Shown: one piece after another, positions 1 to 8,260 of the stretch
Layout of the letters: the number at the start of each line of letters is the position of its first letter
How positions within the stretch are numbered: position 1 is the stretch's first letter
NCBI GenBank assembly: GCA_002311655.1
Contig: DBYZ01000016.1
Span: forward strand, 3,390-67,389
Source: Bacteroidales bacterium UBA1173
GTDB lineage: Bacteria > Bacteroidota > Bacteroidia > Bacteroidales > F082
Direction: 5' to 3'
Length of the DNA: 64,000 bases
The notes under the pieces: model-generated
The model's input: the letters and a program-made list of their open reading frames with translations, nothing else
What the model was told of the DNA's origin: nothing
The model's database searches: none
Position numbers and translations under genes: made by a program

Positions 1-1726
1 CTGTTTCAGATAATGAAGTGTGATCCTGAATCTCAATAATGAGATGGTCCTCTCCGTCAGGAGTCAGGGCATAGTCTGACTCGGAAGATGCGAACTGGGC
101 TGTGAGTTGGTATTTGTATGTGCCTGGAGCCGGCTCGTCGAAATAAGACGTTAACTCGGCGTCAATCTGAATGACTTCTGTCGTCTCATCGGCAAGATTT
201 TGGCGGTACAAGTTGTAATACATTTGAGTGGTAGCCGGTTCCCATGTGAGCATGGCACCGTATGAACCTGTCTCTTCATTGTATTGGCAGCTTCCTTGGA
301 ATTGATCTGGCGGGAAACAGCAGGGAACAGGTGGAACAGGTATTATGACTTCTCCCAGCTCGCCACTTTCGCCTATGTTTTGTCCGTAAAGTCCTCCGTC
401 TTGTGCGTTGACCCATACCACGACGTTCTGTGCACTATGGTATCCCGAAGTGTTCTCGTCAACATTCTTTGGATAGGTGCTGCTGCACATCGTGGTGCTC
501 CAAGTCATGTTGCCGTCGTGGTCGAAGCCGTGCGCCTCGACGGTTTCACCATAAATGCCGGGAACAGCTTTGTGGTATATCACCGAGAAGCCATCGTAGA
601 AATTGAAGGCATCGATACGAAGGCCAAGACATTGGCTGGTGCCGTTGTCTAGCACAAGGATGCCATCGCTCCAAGGCTTCTCGCCCTCAGAGGTGATGCG
701 ATTTATCCAAATTTTGTATTCCGATTGCGAATATGAGTCAGTTTGACGATAAACCAACAGCAAGTCGTTGTTACCATCAATGGTAGGGTAGGCGCTGATG
801 AAATAGCTGCTCGGGTCGGGAGAGTGAACCGCTATGCCATTGAGGTCTGTGATTGTAGGCTGGCCGTTTTCATCGAAATGTGTGACGTAGATGTTATATG
901 CTCCACCGATGCCATTGTGCCACTGAAACACGTATGCTCCGCCAAAATGATCTGGAATGGCGTAGTGGATATAGCTCATTCCCACTGTCTGTTGGCTTAA
1001 CAACAGTGTCGCCGGCATTGTCAGCTCGCCGTCTTTATTGTATTTCGCTACGTAAATCTCTTTTACATAGTTGGTATAGCCTTGGATTGTCTGTTTGGCA
1101 TATACGACAAAGACGCCGTCGTCGTCGGAGCGGATGAGTTTGCCGTTGGTGCATTTCTTAGTGAGGTCAGCTATTGTCGCCATCGGTCGCAAAGTGCCAT
1201 CAGCGTTGACATATTGCAAATATGATATGTCCATGTCGGTACCTAAAGCCCAGAAGCCGCCTTCGTCGTCGGCGAGAAGCTCCGAGCGACCGCCGCCAGC
1301 GCCGCCAAACAGCATCATGCCATCGGTGCCCCAAGGCGTGCTTCCGTCAGCGTTAATCTTCACCACGTAATGATGAGCGTCGGCGTTGCGGTTCATCGTT
1401 ACGACAGAGCCGTCGCTCAAGGCTGCTATGGCATATCCTGGTGACCATGTGGCGAGGTTAGGCGTCGTGATGGCGATACCGTCCTCTCCCCATTGCGGGT
1501 TGCCATAGTAATCGAGACACTGCAGTTTCTGCGACCAGCCGTTCTCCGACATACTCGTCCATTGCACAAAAATGCCATCAACATATGGATGCGAAGCTAT
1601 ACGTATCTCGTTGGCGCTGTTTACACAGTTGGCGATTAAGGTGTTGTTCGCAGAATCGTCAACCCACTGTGCCTTTGCACCAACAAATACTGCTAAAGCG
1701 ATGAGTAATAGGTAGATTTTTTTCAT
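1..1726 (-). CDS. Secreted protein with Sec signal peptide, C-terminus outside window
   Basis: The minus frame is open from ATG at 1724-1726 to the left edge, about 575 codons, and no stop is reached. The N-terminus (MKKIYLLLIALAVFVGAKAQ) is a typical signal peptide with cleavage expected after the AKA-Q region. The first 400 or so residues are rich in short W/G/D motifs repeated about every 50 residues (for example QWGEDG, PWGTDG and PWSDG), which suggests a beta-propeller or similar repeat fold. Near residue 480 a fibronectin-III-like stretch begins (GAMLTWEPA, then YNLYR and GTYKYQLTA). Such proteins in Bacteroidales are usually exported by Sec and then T9SS, but the sorting domain, if present, lies beyond the edge. 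It has its own promoter upstream (1748-1778). The precise role is unknown; similar proteins are annotated only as hypothetical secreted proteins. Confidence 0.8.
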   Translation of the reverse strand, partial: MKKIYLLLIALAVFVGAKAQWVDDSANNTLIANCVNSANEIRIASHPYVDGIFVQWTSMSENGWSQKLQCLDYYGNPQWGEDGIAITTPNLATWSPGYAIAALSDGSVVTMNRNADAHHYVVKINADGSTPWGTDGMMLFGGAGGGRSELLADDEGGFWALGTDMDISYLQYVNADGTLRPMATIADLTKKCTNGKLIRSDDDGVFVVYAKQTIQGYTNYVKEIYVAKYNKDGELTMPATLLLSQQTVGMSYIHYAIPDHFGGAYVFQWHNGIGGAYNIYVTHFDENGQPTITDLNGIAVHSPDPSSYFISAYPTIDGNNDLLLVYRQTDSYSQSEYKIWINRITSEGEKPWSDGILVLDNGTSQCLGLRIDAFNFYDGFSVIYHKAVPGIYGETVEAHGFDHDGNMTWSTTMCSSTYPKNVDENTSGYHSAQNVVVWVNAQDGGLYGQNIGESGELGEVIIPVPPVPCCFPPDQFQGSCQYNEETGSYGAMLTWEPATTQMYYNLYRQNLADETTEVIQIDAELTSYFDEPAPGTYKYQLTAQFASSESDYALTPDGEDHLIIEIQDHTSLSET

Positions 1727-1747
1727 ATTTTATCAGTTTTAACCTCG

Positions 1748-1778
1748 CAAAGGTACAAAATAAATATGAAAAAATCAA
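1748..1778 (-). promoter_or_regulatory. Bacteroidetes-type promoter for the secreted protein gene
   Basis: Read on the minus strand there is TACCTTTG (1755-1748), matching the -7 consensus TAnnTTTG, preceded by TTG (1778-1776) with a 20-base spacer. The start codon lies 22 bases downstream of the -7 box. Confidence 0.7.
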
Positions 1779-1787
1779 GAAAAAATA

Positions 1788-1837
1788 AAAAAACGTCATT
1801 TCAAGCTTGCTTCGCTGCACCTGAAATGACGTTTTTT
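1788..1837. terminator. Perfect 16-bp inverted repeat, bidirectional terminator
   Basis: The arms 1788-1803 and 1822-1837 are perfectly complementary (A6 + CGTCATTTCA) around an 18-base loop, and each strand ends in a run of T. It lies downstream of the MFS gene on the minus strand. The core CGTCATTTC also begins the palindrome at 41253 and resembles the element inside uvrD at 60250. Confidence 0.75.
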
Positions 1838-1900
1838 AGTCTTTAGTCTTTAGTCATTAGTCATTAGTCTTTAGTACTAGCGACTAACGACTAGCGACTA
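1835..1900. repeat. Heptamer array (TTTAGTC-type) ending at the MFS stop codon
   Basis: Nine consecutive 7-base units can be read: TTTAGTC three times, ATTAGTC twice, TTTAGTA, CTAGCGA, CTAACGA, CTAGCGA, then CTA. The last three bases are the TAG stop of the MFS gene on the minus strand. Related arrays occur at 3541, 6410, 8206, 28936, 59994 and 62390. Confidence 0.85.
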
Positions 1901-3520
1901 TTCCTTAATGTTAGGCTCTTCCAAACCAAGGTGTTTCTTCTTGTCAACAACCTTGAGGTAGAGACCGATGAGCAATGCGGCGATGCCGAGGCATGCCAGC
2001 ATGATCAAAGCCCACTTGTAATCCAATGCGAGCGGGTCGGTGACGCCTTTGTTGGTGTTGGCGAGGACCTTGCCGATGAGCAATGGGAACAGCCACAGAC
2101 CGATGTTCTGGATCCAGAAAATCAAAGCGTAAGCTGAACCGATGATCTTCTCGTCGACGAGCTTCGGCACGCTTGGCCACAAAGCTGCAGGAACGAGTGA
2201 GAATGATGCGCCTAACACCAAGATTGTCACGTAAGCCACGATGGTGCCGCCTGCTGCACTGCCCTTGAACAATGGCAGGATGAAAGCGAAGGTTAGGTGG
2301 CAGACAACCAACAGGATGGAGCCGATCATCAACATTGAAGCGGCCTTGCCTTTGTGGTCGACGTAATTGCCGAGGATAGGTGTGATAGCCACAGCGAGGA
2401 GCGGGAACACTGCGAAGATTGTCTCAGCGGTGCCACGCATGTAACCCATGTAGCAATAAACTACGAGAGCCACGACTGCGAGACCCATCAAACCGTATTT
2501 CAAGCCTTTGTTGGTCTTGATGAAGTTGCTTGCAAATGAGCAGATGGCGACGAGCAGCATCACGATGTACTGCACGATGGTCACTGAGCTGCCACCCCAG
2601 AATGTAGTTGGGTCAGCCTCGATAAGTGTGAGGTTGCACTGAAGCATGTTCACAGCATATTTCTGGAATGGGAAGATTGCTGAATAATAAAGCACGCAGA
2701 GCAAAGCGACGAGCCAGAATCCGAGACTCGACAAGATCTTGCCGATATCGCTGACTTTGAACGGGTCGTCTTTCTCTTCTGCTTCACCTGTCTGACCGTC
2801 CAGTTTCTTGTCCATGAAGAAATAAACGACGAACATGATGAGGGCGATGCAGAGAAGCACCACGCCGAATGCCACTGAGCGGCTCACGTTGATTGATCCG
2901 CCGAGCTTTGCGAAGTAAGGTGAGAAGATCATGCAGGTGGCGACGCCAAGACGTGCCAATGCCATCTCTGAACCCATTGCAAGTGCTGTCTCACGACCTT
3001 TGAACCATTTCACGATACCACGGCTAACGGTGATACCTGCCATCTCAGCGCCACAACCGAAGATCATGAAACCGACGGCTGCGAGTTTCGCTGATGCCGG
3101 CATGCCTCTGTAGAACGGAGAGACGCCGAGCTCCTCGAAGAGCGGGATGTAGTTGAGGTTCTCAGTGAACCATGTCTCAGCACCACTACCACCGAAGTTT
3201 TCGTGGATGGCGTAGTACTTGATCAAACCGCCGACGAGCATCACAGCGCCCGACAACACAGCGGTGAAACGAACTCCCATCTTATCGAGGATGATACCTG
3301 CGAAGATGAGGAAGAACACGAAGACGTTGAGGAACGTCTCAGAACCCTGCATGGTGCCGAATGCCAAGCTGTCCCAATCACGATGAGTCTGCATCAAGTC
3401 CTTGATAGGAGACAAGATATCCATGAAAATGTAGGCGCAGAACATTGCCAACGCCAACAGCAGCAACGCCGTCCATCTCATGGCCGGATTGTCGCGTAAT
3501 GTCTGAAATTTTTCTGTCAT
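1898..3520 (-). CDS. MFS transporter, 12+ membrane segments
   Basis: A 540-residue integral membrane protein with about 12 hydrophobic helices and short charged loops, in the usual layout of the major facilitator superfamily. A motif-A-like loop (ILDKMGVRF, near residue 80) lies between helices 2 and 3. A longer cytoplasmic loop around residues 235-255 (KLDGQTGEAEEKDDPF) separates the two six-helix halves. The lysine-rich C-terminus after the last helix is cytoplasmic. The substrate cannot be read from the sequence; relatives in Bacteroidales are annotated simply as MFS transporters. It starts at ATG 3518-3520, 46 bases after the M16 peptidase gene on the same strand, so the two may be co-transcribed. 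A strong terminator hairpin follows. Confidence 0.85.
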   Translation of the reverse strand: MTEKFQTLRDNPAMRWTALLLLALAMFCAYIFMDILSPIKDLMQTHRDWDSLAFGTMQGSETFLNVFVFFLIFAGIILDKMGVRFTAVLSGAVMLVGGLIKYYAIHENFGGSGAETWFTENLNYIPLFEELGVSPFYRGMPASAKLAAVGFMIFGCGAEMAGITVSRGIVKWFKGRETALAMGSEMALARLGVATCMIFSPYFAKLGGSINVSRSVAFGVVLLCIALIMFVVYFFMDKKLDGQTGEAEEKDDPFKVSDIGKILSSLGFWLVALLCVLYYSAIFPFQKYAVNMLQCNLTLIEADPTTFWGGSSVTIVQYIVMLLVAICSFASNFIKTNKGLKYGLMGLAVVALVVYCYMGYMRGTAETIFAVFPLLAVAITPILGNYVDHKGKAASMLMIGSILLVVCHLTFAFILPLFKGSAAGGTIVAYVTILVLGASFSLVPAALWPSVPKLVDEKIIGSAYALIFWIQNIGLWLFPLLIGKVLANTNKGVTDPLALDYKWALIMLACLGIAALLIGLYLKVVDKKKHLGLEEPNIKE

Positions 3521-3540
3521 ATCATTTAATTTAAAAAATT

Positions 3541-3568
3541 CTAAACTTCAAACTCCAAACTTCAAACT
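3541..3568. repeat. Heptamer array at the M16 peptidase stop codon
   Basis: Four tandem units: CTAAACT, TCAAACT, CCAAACT, TCAAACT. The TAG stop of the M16 gene (minus strand, 3569-3567) overlaps the end of the array. Confidence 0.85.
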
Positions 3569-6374
3569 ATTTTGTAGTTGGGAGCTGCACCACTTCTTTA
3601 TTATATCCCTTAATCACCTCTTTAGCAAAGTCAGCGATGGTCTGAGGAGTGATGCTCTTCACGATTTCGTCGAATTCGGCATCAATGTTGATGTTGTCCT
3701 CAACTAATGTTGACATGGCGTTAATCCAGAAGCTGTTTTCTTCTTTCTTTTCAGCGCGTTTCTTATAGAGGTTTTCGACGACTTTTGTCAAATCTTCCTG
3801 TGCAGGACCGTTTGTGGCGATATCATTCAAGCCTTCGCGAACCTTGCCCATGAGTTTTTCGTACATTTCACGGTTGGTGTCGAATGCGATGAGGAAAATG
3901 TATGAGTCTTTTGGCTTGTCCATGACAGAACCGTAAACGCCAACGCCGTATGTGCCGCCTTCTTCTTCACGGATGGTGCGGGTATAGTAGATGTCCATCA
4001 CATCGCTCAAAGCGTTCATGTAAATGATGTTGCGATAGTTGTAATCCATCAATCCGTTGATAGTCATGTAGATGGTGACTTTTGGATTCTGCATCTCTTT
4101 CTCATAATGGCAGATGATGTCTTTTTCTGAGATGCCGAGGTTGATGTCTTTCCATTCATTCTTGCCTTTGCCTTTCTTCAATGATGCGAGGTATTGCTCA
4201 ACCAATGGCTTGAAGGTTGTCTCGTCGATGTTACCAACGAAGTAGAATGTGAAGTTGTTCGGGTCAGCGAAGCTCTTCTTGTAATATTCCATTGCCTTGG
4301 CGTAATCAATCTTGTCGATGTCCTCAACTTTTGTTCTGAGACGGAGCGGATGGTTGTTGTAAAGAACCTTGATCAATGAATCTGAGAAAGTTGTCATTGG
4401 GTTGAGCTCCTGGTTTTCAAGGGCTGCCTTTGTACGCTGAGCGTATGACTGGAATGCCTCTTCATCGGCGCGTGGTGCTGTGAAGTACAAATAGATGAGC
4501 TGCATCATGGTCTCGAGGTCTTTAGGTGAGCAGTTGCCGCTCATGCCTTCACTCATTTGGCTGATGTAAGGGTTAACGCGCACTTTCTTGCCTGCGAGGA
4601 CCTTCGGGAGGTCTGTTGCGCTGAAGTTACCCACGCCGCCAAGGGTGATGACGTCGTCGAGGTTCGACAAGGTGATGTAGTCGTCCTGTGGGAGCACTGA
4701 CAGACCGCCCCAGCTGCTGGCTGTGAAACGGATCTCGTCTTCTTTGAAGGTGGTCTTCTTGTAATAGACCTTCATGCCGTTGCTGAGTGTCAACAGTGTG
4801 GCGTCGAACTCTGGCATTGCTGTCTCTTTCTTGATCTTGCCTGGTTTTGGCATGTTTGCTACCATTGGACCATCGAATGTCTCTTCTTTGTATGCCTCGA
4901 CTTGTGCGGCATTGGCTGCTGTATAGATTGCGAGAATTTCTTCAACTGTCGGGAGTGTCTCGCCGTCTTTCTTAGGTGCTGTCACAGTGATGACGAGGTT
5001 GTCGTCGTGCACGAGCTGAGCTGCCACCTGGTTGATGAGCTCGAGCGGGAGGTTAGGAATAACTTGCTGATAGAGCATGTATTCTGTCTCGATGCCCATC
5101 ATAGGCTCGTTGCTGAGGAAGTTGCTCAGGCACTCGTTGACATACATACTGTTCTCGGTGTTGTTTCTCTCATTGTATTGGCTTTCAACGCGTTTCAAGA
5201 AGTCGGCTTTCGCTCTCTCATATTCTGATGCGGTGAATCCGAACTCAGCCATACGTCTGTTCTCAGTCACGAGGGCTGTGATAGCTTCGTCGATGCCGGC
5301 GGCGTCTTTTGCCATAGCCAAACTACGCCAAGAATCCTCTGTTGGGGCGATGTAGTAGTTTGTATAATAGCTGTAGCCGTATACGAATGGAGGGTTGGCT
5401 TTCTGGGTGATTTCCTGCAAGCGGTTGATCTCCATGCTGCTGATGATGCTGAGCATATACTGTGCCATCCAGTAGTTGACGTCATTCTTCAATGAATCTG
5501 GTGTGGCTTCGGTCTTATAGTAAAGAACAACGCTGTATTCTGTTGCCTCAGGGTCTGATGCGATGGCAATGATAGGCTCTACGTTGTCTTCAATCATGAA
5601 CTGCGGTCTTGGTGCCGGGTCGACTGGAGCCTTGATGTCTGCGAACATCTCTTTGATGCGTGCCTCGATAGCGTCGACGTCGACATCACCGACGATGATG
5701 ATGCCTTGGAGGTCTGGACGATACCATTTGTGATAGTAGTCGCGGAGTGTCTGATACTCGAAGTTGGCGACGACTTCCGGAAGGCCGCCTGGCAGACGGT
5801 TTGCGTATGGGCTGTTAGGATACATCACAGGAAGGATGGTTTCCATGATACGCTGGTCAGCGTCTTCACGTGTGCGGAGCTCCTCGAGGATGACACCACG
5901 TTCGTTGTCGATCTCCTCTTCCTGAAGTGCGATGAAACTTGACCAGTCGTGGAGGATGAGCAAGCAGGTGTCAACCAATCCAGGAAGTGTGGTAGGGACG
6001 TTGGTCACCATGTACACTGTCTGGTCGATGCCTGTACCTGCGTTGAGGTTTTCACCGAATTTGATACCGCGGCTCTGGAGGTATTCGCGGAGCATCATGC
6101 CTGGAAGGTTGGTGGTTCCGTTGAATGCCATGTGCTCGAGGAAGTGGGCGAGACCACGCTGGCTCTCTTCTTCAAGAACTGAACCGACTTTCTGTGCGAT
6201 GTAGAAATCAGCACGCTGGGCTGGCTTCTCGTTGTGACGGATGTAGTAAGTCAAGCCGTTGTCGAGTTTTCCGACTCTTACGTTCGGGTCCATCGGACAC
6301 GGCATCGCCATCTGGGCGAAACTTGTCACTGCCATTGCGACAATGAACAATGCTGTGAATAGGATTTTTTTCAT
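3567..6374 (-). CDS. M16 family zinc metallopeptidase (two-domain, exported)
   Basis: A 935-residue insulinase-family peptidase. A signal peptide (residues 1-20, ending TSFAQ) directs it to the periplasm or outer membrane. The inverted zinc motif HFLEH is at residues 77-81 in GLAHFLEHMAFNGT, with the third ligand Glu at about 158 in DNERGVI, so the N-terminal half is catalytically complete. The C-terminal half (about 510-930) repeats the M16 fold without the zinc motif, as in pitrilysin-type proteins such as PqqL. Family knowledge indicates degradation of peptides or processing of secreted proteins; the substrate is unknown. Its start is 65 bases downstream of rsmG on the same strand, and its stop falls in a heptamer array. 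Confidence 0.93.
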   Translation of the reverse strand: MKKILFTALFIVAMAVTSFAQMAMPCPMDPNVRVGKLDNGLTYYIRHNEKPAQRADFYIAQKVGSVLEEESQRGLAHFLEHMAFNGTTNLPGMMLREYLQSRGIKFGENLNAGTGIDQTVYMVTNVPTTLPGLVDTCLLILHDWSSFIALQEEEIDNERGVILEELRTREDADQRIMETILPVMYPNSPYANRLPGGLPEVVANFEYQTLRDYYHKWYRPDLQGIIIVGDVDVDAIEARIKEMFADIKAPVDPAPRPQFMIEDNVEPIIAIASDPEATEYSVVLYYKTEATPDSLKNDVNYWMAQYMLSIISSMEINRLQEITQKANPPFVYGYSYYTNYYIAPTEDSWRSLAMAKDAAGIDEAITALVTENRRMAEFGFTASEYERAKADFLKRVESQYNERNNTENSMYVNECLSNFLSNEPMMGIETEYMLYQQVIPNLPLELINQVAAQLVHDDNLVITVTAPKKDGETLPTVEEILAIYTAANAAQVEAYKEETFDGPMVANMPKPGKIKKETAMPEFDATLLTLSNGMKVYYKKTTFKEDEIRFTASSWGGLSVLPQDDYITLSNLDDVITLGGVGNFSATDLPKVLAGKKVRVNPYISQMSEGMSGNCSPKDLETMMQLIYLYFTAPRADEEAFQSYAQRTKAALENQELNPMTTFSDSLIKVLYNNHPLRLRTKVEDIDKIDYAKAMEYYKKSFADPNNFTFYFVGNIDETTFKPLVEQYLASLKKGKGKNEWKDINLGISEKDIICHYEKEMQNPKVTIYMTINGLMDYNYRNIIYMNALSDVMDIYYTRTIREEEGGTYGVGVYGSVMDKPKDSYIFLIAFDTNREMYEKLMGKVREGLNDIATNGPAQEDLTKVVENLYKKRAEKKEENSFWINAMSTLVEDNINIDAEFDEIVKSITPQTIADFAKEVIKGYNKEVVQLPTTK

Positions 6375-6409
6375 TTTTAAAAAATTAATTTATTGATTTA
6401 TAACTAATT

Positions 6410-6444
6410 AACTTCAAACTTCAAACTTCAAACTTCAAACTAAA
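6410..6444. repeat. Heptamer array AACTTCA x4 at the rsmG stop codon
   Basis: Four perfect copies of AACTTCA (6410-6437) followed by AACTAAA. The rsmG TAG stop (6442-6440 on the minus strand) lies in the last unit. Confidence 0.9.
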
Positions 6445-7066
6445 AAAGGTGTATCACATACTTCTCCACAAAATACGGCTCCTCATACCACTTAGTAATC
6501 GACGTGCTCTTCCTCTTCCAGTTCTTCGGCACGTTTCTCAACTCTTCCTCGATGTCGCCTCCTTTTAAATATAAGATGCCGCCTGCCTCAATGTCGTTGG
6601 TGACACGTAGCTTGTTGTTGCACCATTTTACAAAGTCTGGCAACTGGGTCACGGCACGACTGACTATCACGTCGAATTTCTCTTTGATGTTTTCCGCACG
6701 TTCCTGAATGGCTGTAACATTCTGTAAATCAAGCTTTTCAACCACGTCTTGCACGACTTTTATCTTCTTGCCGATGCTGTCTACAAGCAAAAACTTGGTC
6801 TGTGGAAACATGATCGCCAAAGGAATTCCAGGAAAACCGCCTCCTGTTCCGATGTCGAGGACCTTCATGCCTGGTAACAACTCGAAATATTTGGCGATAG
6901 CCAGGGAATGCAGGACATGATGCTCGTAAAAATTGTCCATGTCCTTCCTCGAAATGAGGTTGATTTTGCTGTTCCAGTCCTCGTAAAGCGGCGCAAGCTG
7001 TTCATACTGAGACATTTGCGCTTCAGTCAGACTTGGAAAATATTTTTTAATTATCTGGTTATCCAT
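6440..7066 (-). CDS. rsmG: 16S rRNA (guanine-527-N7)-methyltransferase
   Basis: A 208-residue RsmG (GidB) protein, which uses S-adenosylmethionine to methylate N7 of G527 in 16S rRNA. The SAM motif is VLDIGTGGGFPGIPLAI, followed by the family's second motif around DSIGKKIKV and ISRAVTQLPDF-type sequence. The start is placed at ATG 7064-7066 (MDNQIIKKYFPSL), because homologues begin two to four residues before the KKYFP motif. In-frame upstream codons at 7072 (ATG) and 7084 (TTG) give an unusual N-terminus, and the latter overlaps a -7-like box. The gene is divergent from the glucosaminidase and followed by a heptamer array and the M16 gene. Confidence 0.95.
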   Translation of the reverse strand: MDNQIIKKYFPSLTEAQMSQYEQLAPLYEDWNSKINLISRKDMDNFYEHHVLHSLAIAKYFELLPGMKVLDIGTGGGFPGIPLAIMFPQTKFLLVDSIGKKIKVVQDVVEKLDLQNVTAIQERAENIKEKFDVIVSRAVTQLPDFVKWCNNKLRVTNDIEAGGILYLKGGDIEEELRNVPKNWKRKSTSITKWYEEPYFVEKYVIHLF

Positions 7067-7179
7067 AATCATGCAAAAATACAAAAATTAATTTATTAAA
7101 AATAAATTAGGTGGAAAAATCGAAAAAAACTTTATGTGAATATATAAAATTTGTAATTTTACACGTTTTTTGAAAGAAA

Positions 7180-8205
7180 ATGGCAGGAAAAATCCGATAT
7201 ATTGTATTGCTTCTTCTGGTTGTCGCCGGTTTATTCGCATTCTCGCAAAACACCCAGAAAAAGAAGGAAACGCTTGATTATATTGAGCGATACAAGGATA
7301 TTGCGATGGAGGAGATGCAAAAAGATAAGATTCCTGCCTCGATAACTCTGGCACAAGGTATTCTGGAGTCGGGAAACGGTCAGAGCAAGCTGGCGAAACA
7401 GGGCAACAACCACTTCGGAATAAAATGCCACTCCGACTGGAAAGGCAAACGGATGCATCAGGACGACGACGCGCCTAACGAGTGCTTCAGAGTGTATGAA
7501 AATGCGGAGGATTCGTATCGCGACCATTCGAAATTCTTGAAAAACGGGACCAGATACAAGTCGTTGTTTGAACTGAGCATCACCGACTACAAAGGTTGGG
7601 CGAAAGGCTTGAAAAAGGCAGGTTACGCTACACTTCCGACATACGCGACGGTGCTGATAAATCTTATTGAGACCTACGATTTGCAGCAATACGACCAGAT
7701 GGTGGTCAGCGGGAAGTTTAAAAGAAAATCTTCGAAAACTGCTGACAAGCCTGCAAAGCCAGCTAAACCGGTGAAGCCTGCGAAAACCAAGAAATCAAAA
7801 GGCAATGCCAAGTCGTATGCCGTGCCTGATTTGTCAACTCATAAAGCCATAGAGGTGACCGCAGGCCATCATTTCATCAAGGAGAATTTTGGCGTAGAGT
7901 TCATTGTCACAAAAGAAAATGATAATCTGTCATCTCTTGCCAAAGAGTTGAAGATATATGAATATCAATTGGTTAAGTATAATAACCTTGGCAGTAAGAG
8001 GACGTTCTCGGAAGGCGAGATTCTGTATATTCAGCCGAAACGTCGCAGAGCACCGAGCGGATATAATGTTCACGTTGTAAAATATGGCGAGACTTTGGAA
8101 GACATCTCCAATATGTATGCCGTGCGGTTGGGTCGTCTTTATAAGATGAACGGTTTCGACAAGACTTATCTGATAAGTGTCGGAGAGGAGATAAAACTAA
8201 GGTAG
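7180..8205 (+). CDS. Exported glucosaminidase (GH73) with two LysM domains
   Basis: A 341-residue peptidoglycan hydrolase. An N-terminal hydrophobic segment (residues 5-23) acts as signal peptide or anchor. Residues about 35-160 form the glucosaminidase domain related to FlgJ: ASITLAQGILESGNGQS contains the conserved catalytic Glu, and NNHFGIKCH is the next family motif. A Lys/Pro/Ala linker (about 178-205) leads to two LysM peptidoglycan-binding modules (about 236-283, and 294-341 starting YNVHVVKYGETLEDIS). It probably cleaves the N-acetylglucosamine side of glycan strands during wall remodelling. It faces uvrA, and the two genes converge on a shared hairpin. Confidence 0.92.
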   Translation: MAGKIRYIVLLLLVVAGLFAFSQNTQKKKETLDYIERYKDIAMEEMQKDKIPASITLAQGILESGNGQSKLAKQGNNHFGIKCHSDWKGKRMHQDDDAPNECFRVYENAEDSYRDHSKFLKNGTRYKSLFELSITDYKGWAKGLKKAGYATLPTYATVLINLIETYDLQQYDQMVVSGKFKRKSSKTADKPAKPAKPVKPAKTKKSKGNAKSYAVPDLSTHKAIEVTAGHHFIKENFGVEFIVTKENDNLSSLAKELKIYEYQLVKYNNLGSKRTFSEGEILYIQPKRRRAPSGYNVHVVKYGETLEDISNMYAVRLGRLYKMNGFDKTYLISVGEEIKLR

Positions 8206-8260
8206 TTTGGAGTTTGAAGTGTGGAGTGTGGAGTTACTTCAAACTCCACACTTCAAATTT
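8206..8260. repeat. Heptamer array folded as a 15-bp inverted repeat between convergent genes
   Basis: Directly after the glucosaminidase TAG come TTTGGAG, TTTGAAG, TGTGGAG, TGTGGAG, then the inverse units. The segments 8213-8227 and 8243-8257 are perfect complements with a 15-base loop, so the array can also serve as a bidirectional terminator. The uvrA TGA stop (8255-8253, minus) lies inside the right arm. Confidence 0.85.

Noticed and set aside
284..1370. Plus-strand open frames of 80-120 codons at the left end
   Set aside because: They are antisense to the continuous minus-strand secreted protein gene and show no family motifs.
1835..1900. Heptamer array as a CRISPR array
   Set aside because: The repeats are 7 bases with no spacers, and no cas genes are present.
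7067..7084. Longer RsmG starting at TTG 7084
   Set aside because: The extra residues (MYFCMI) match no homologue and overlap a TATTTTTG -7-like box; ATG 7066 fits the family.
7130..7180. TAATTTTA (7153-7160) as a -7 box for the glucosaminidase gene
   Set aside because: The final G of TAnnTTTG is missing and no TTG lies at a suitable distance; too weak to list.
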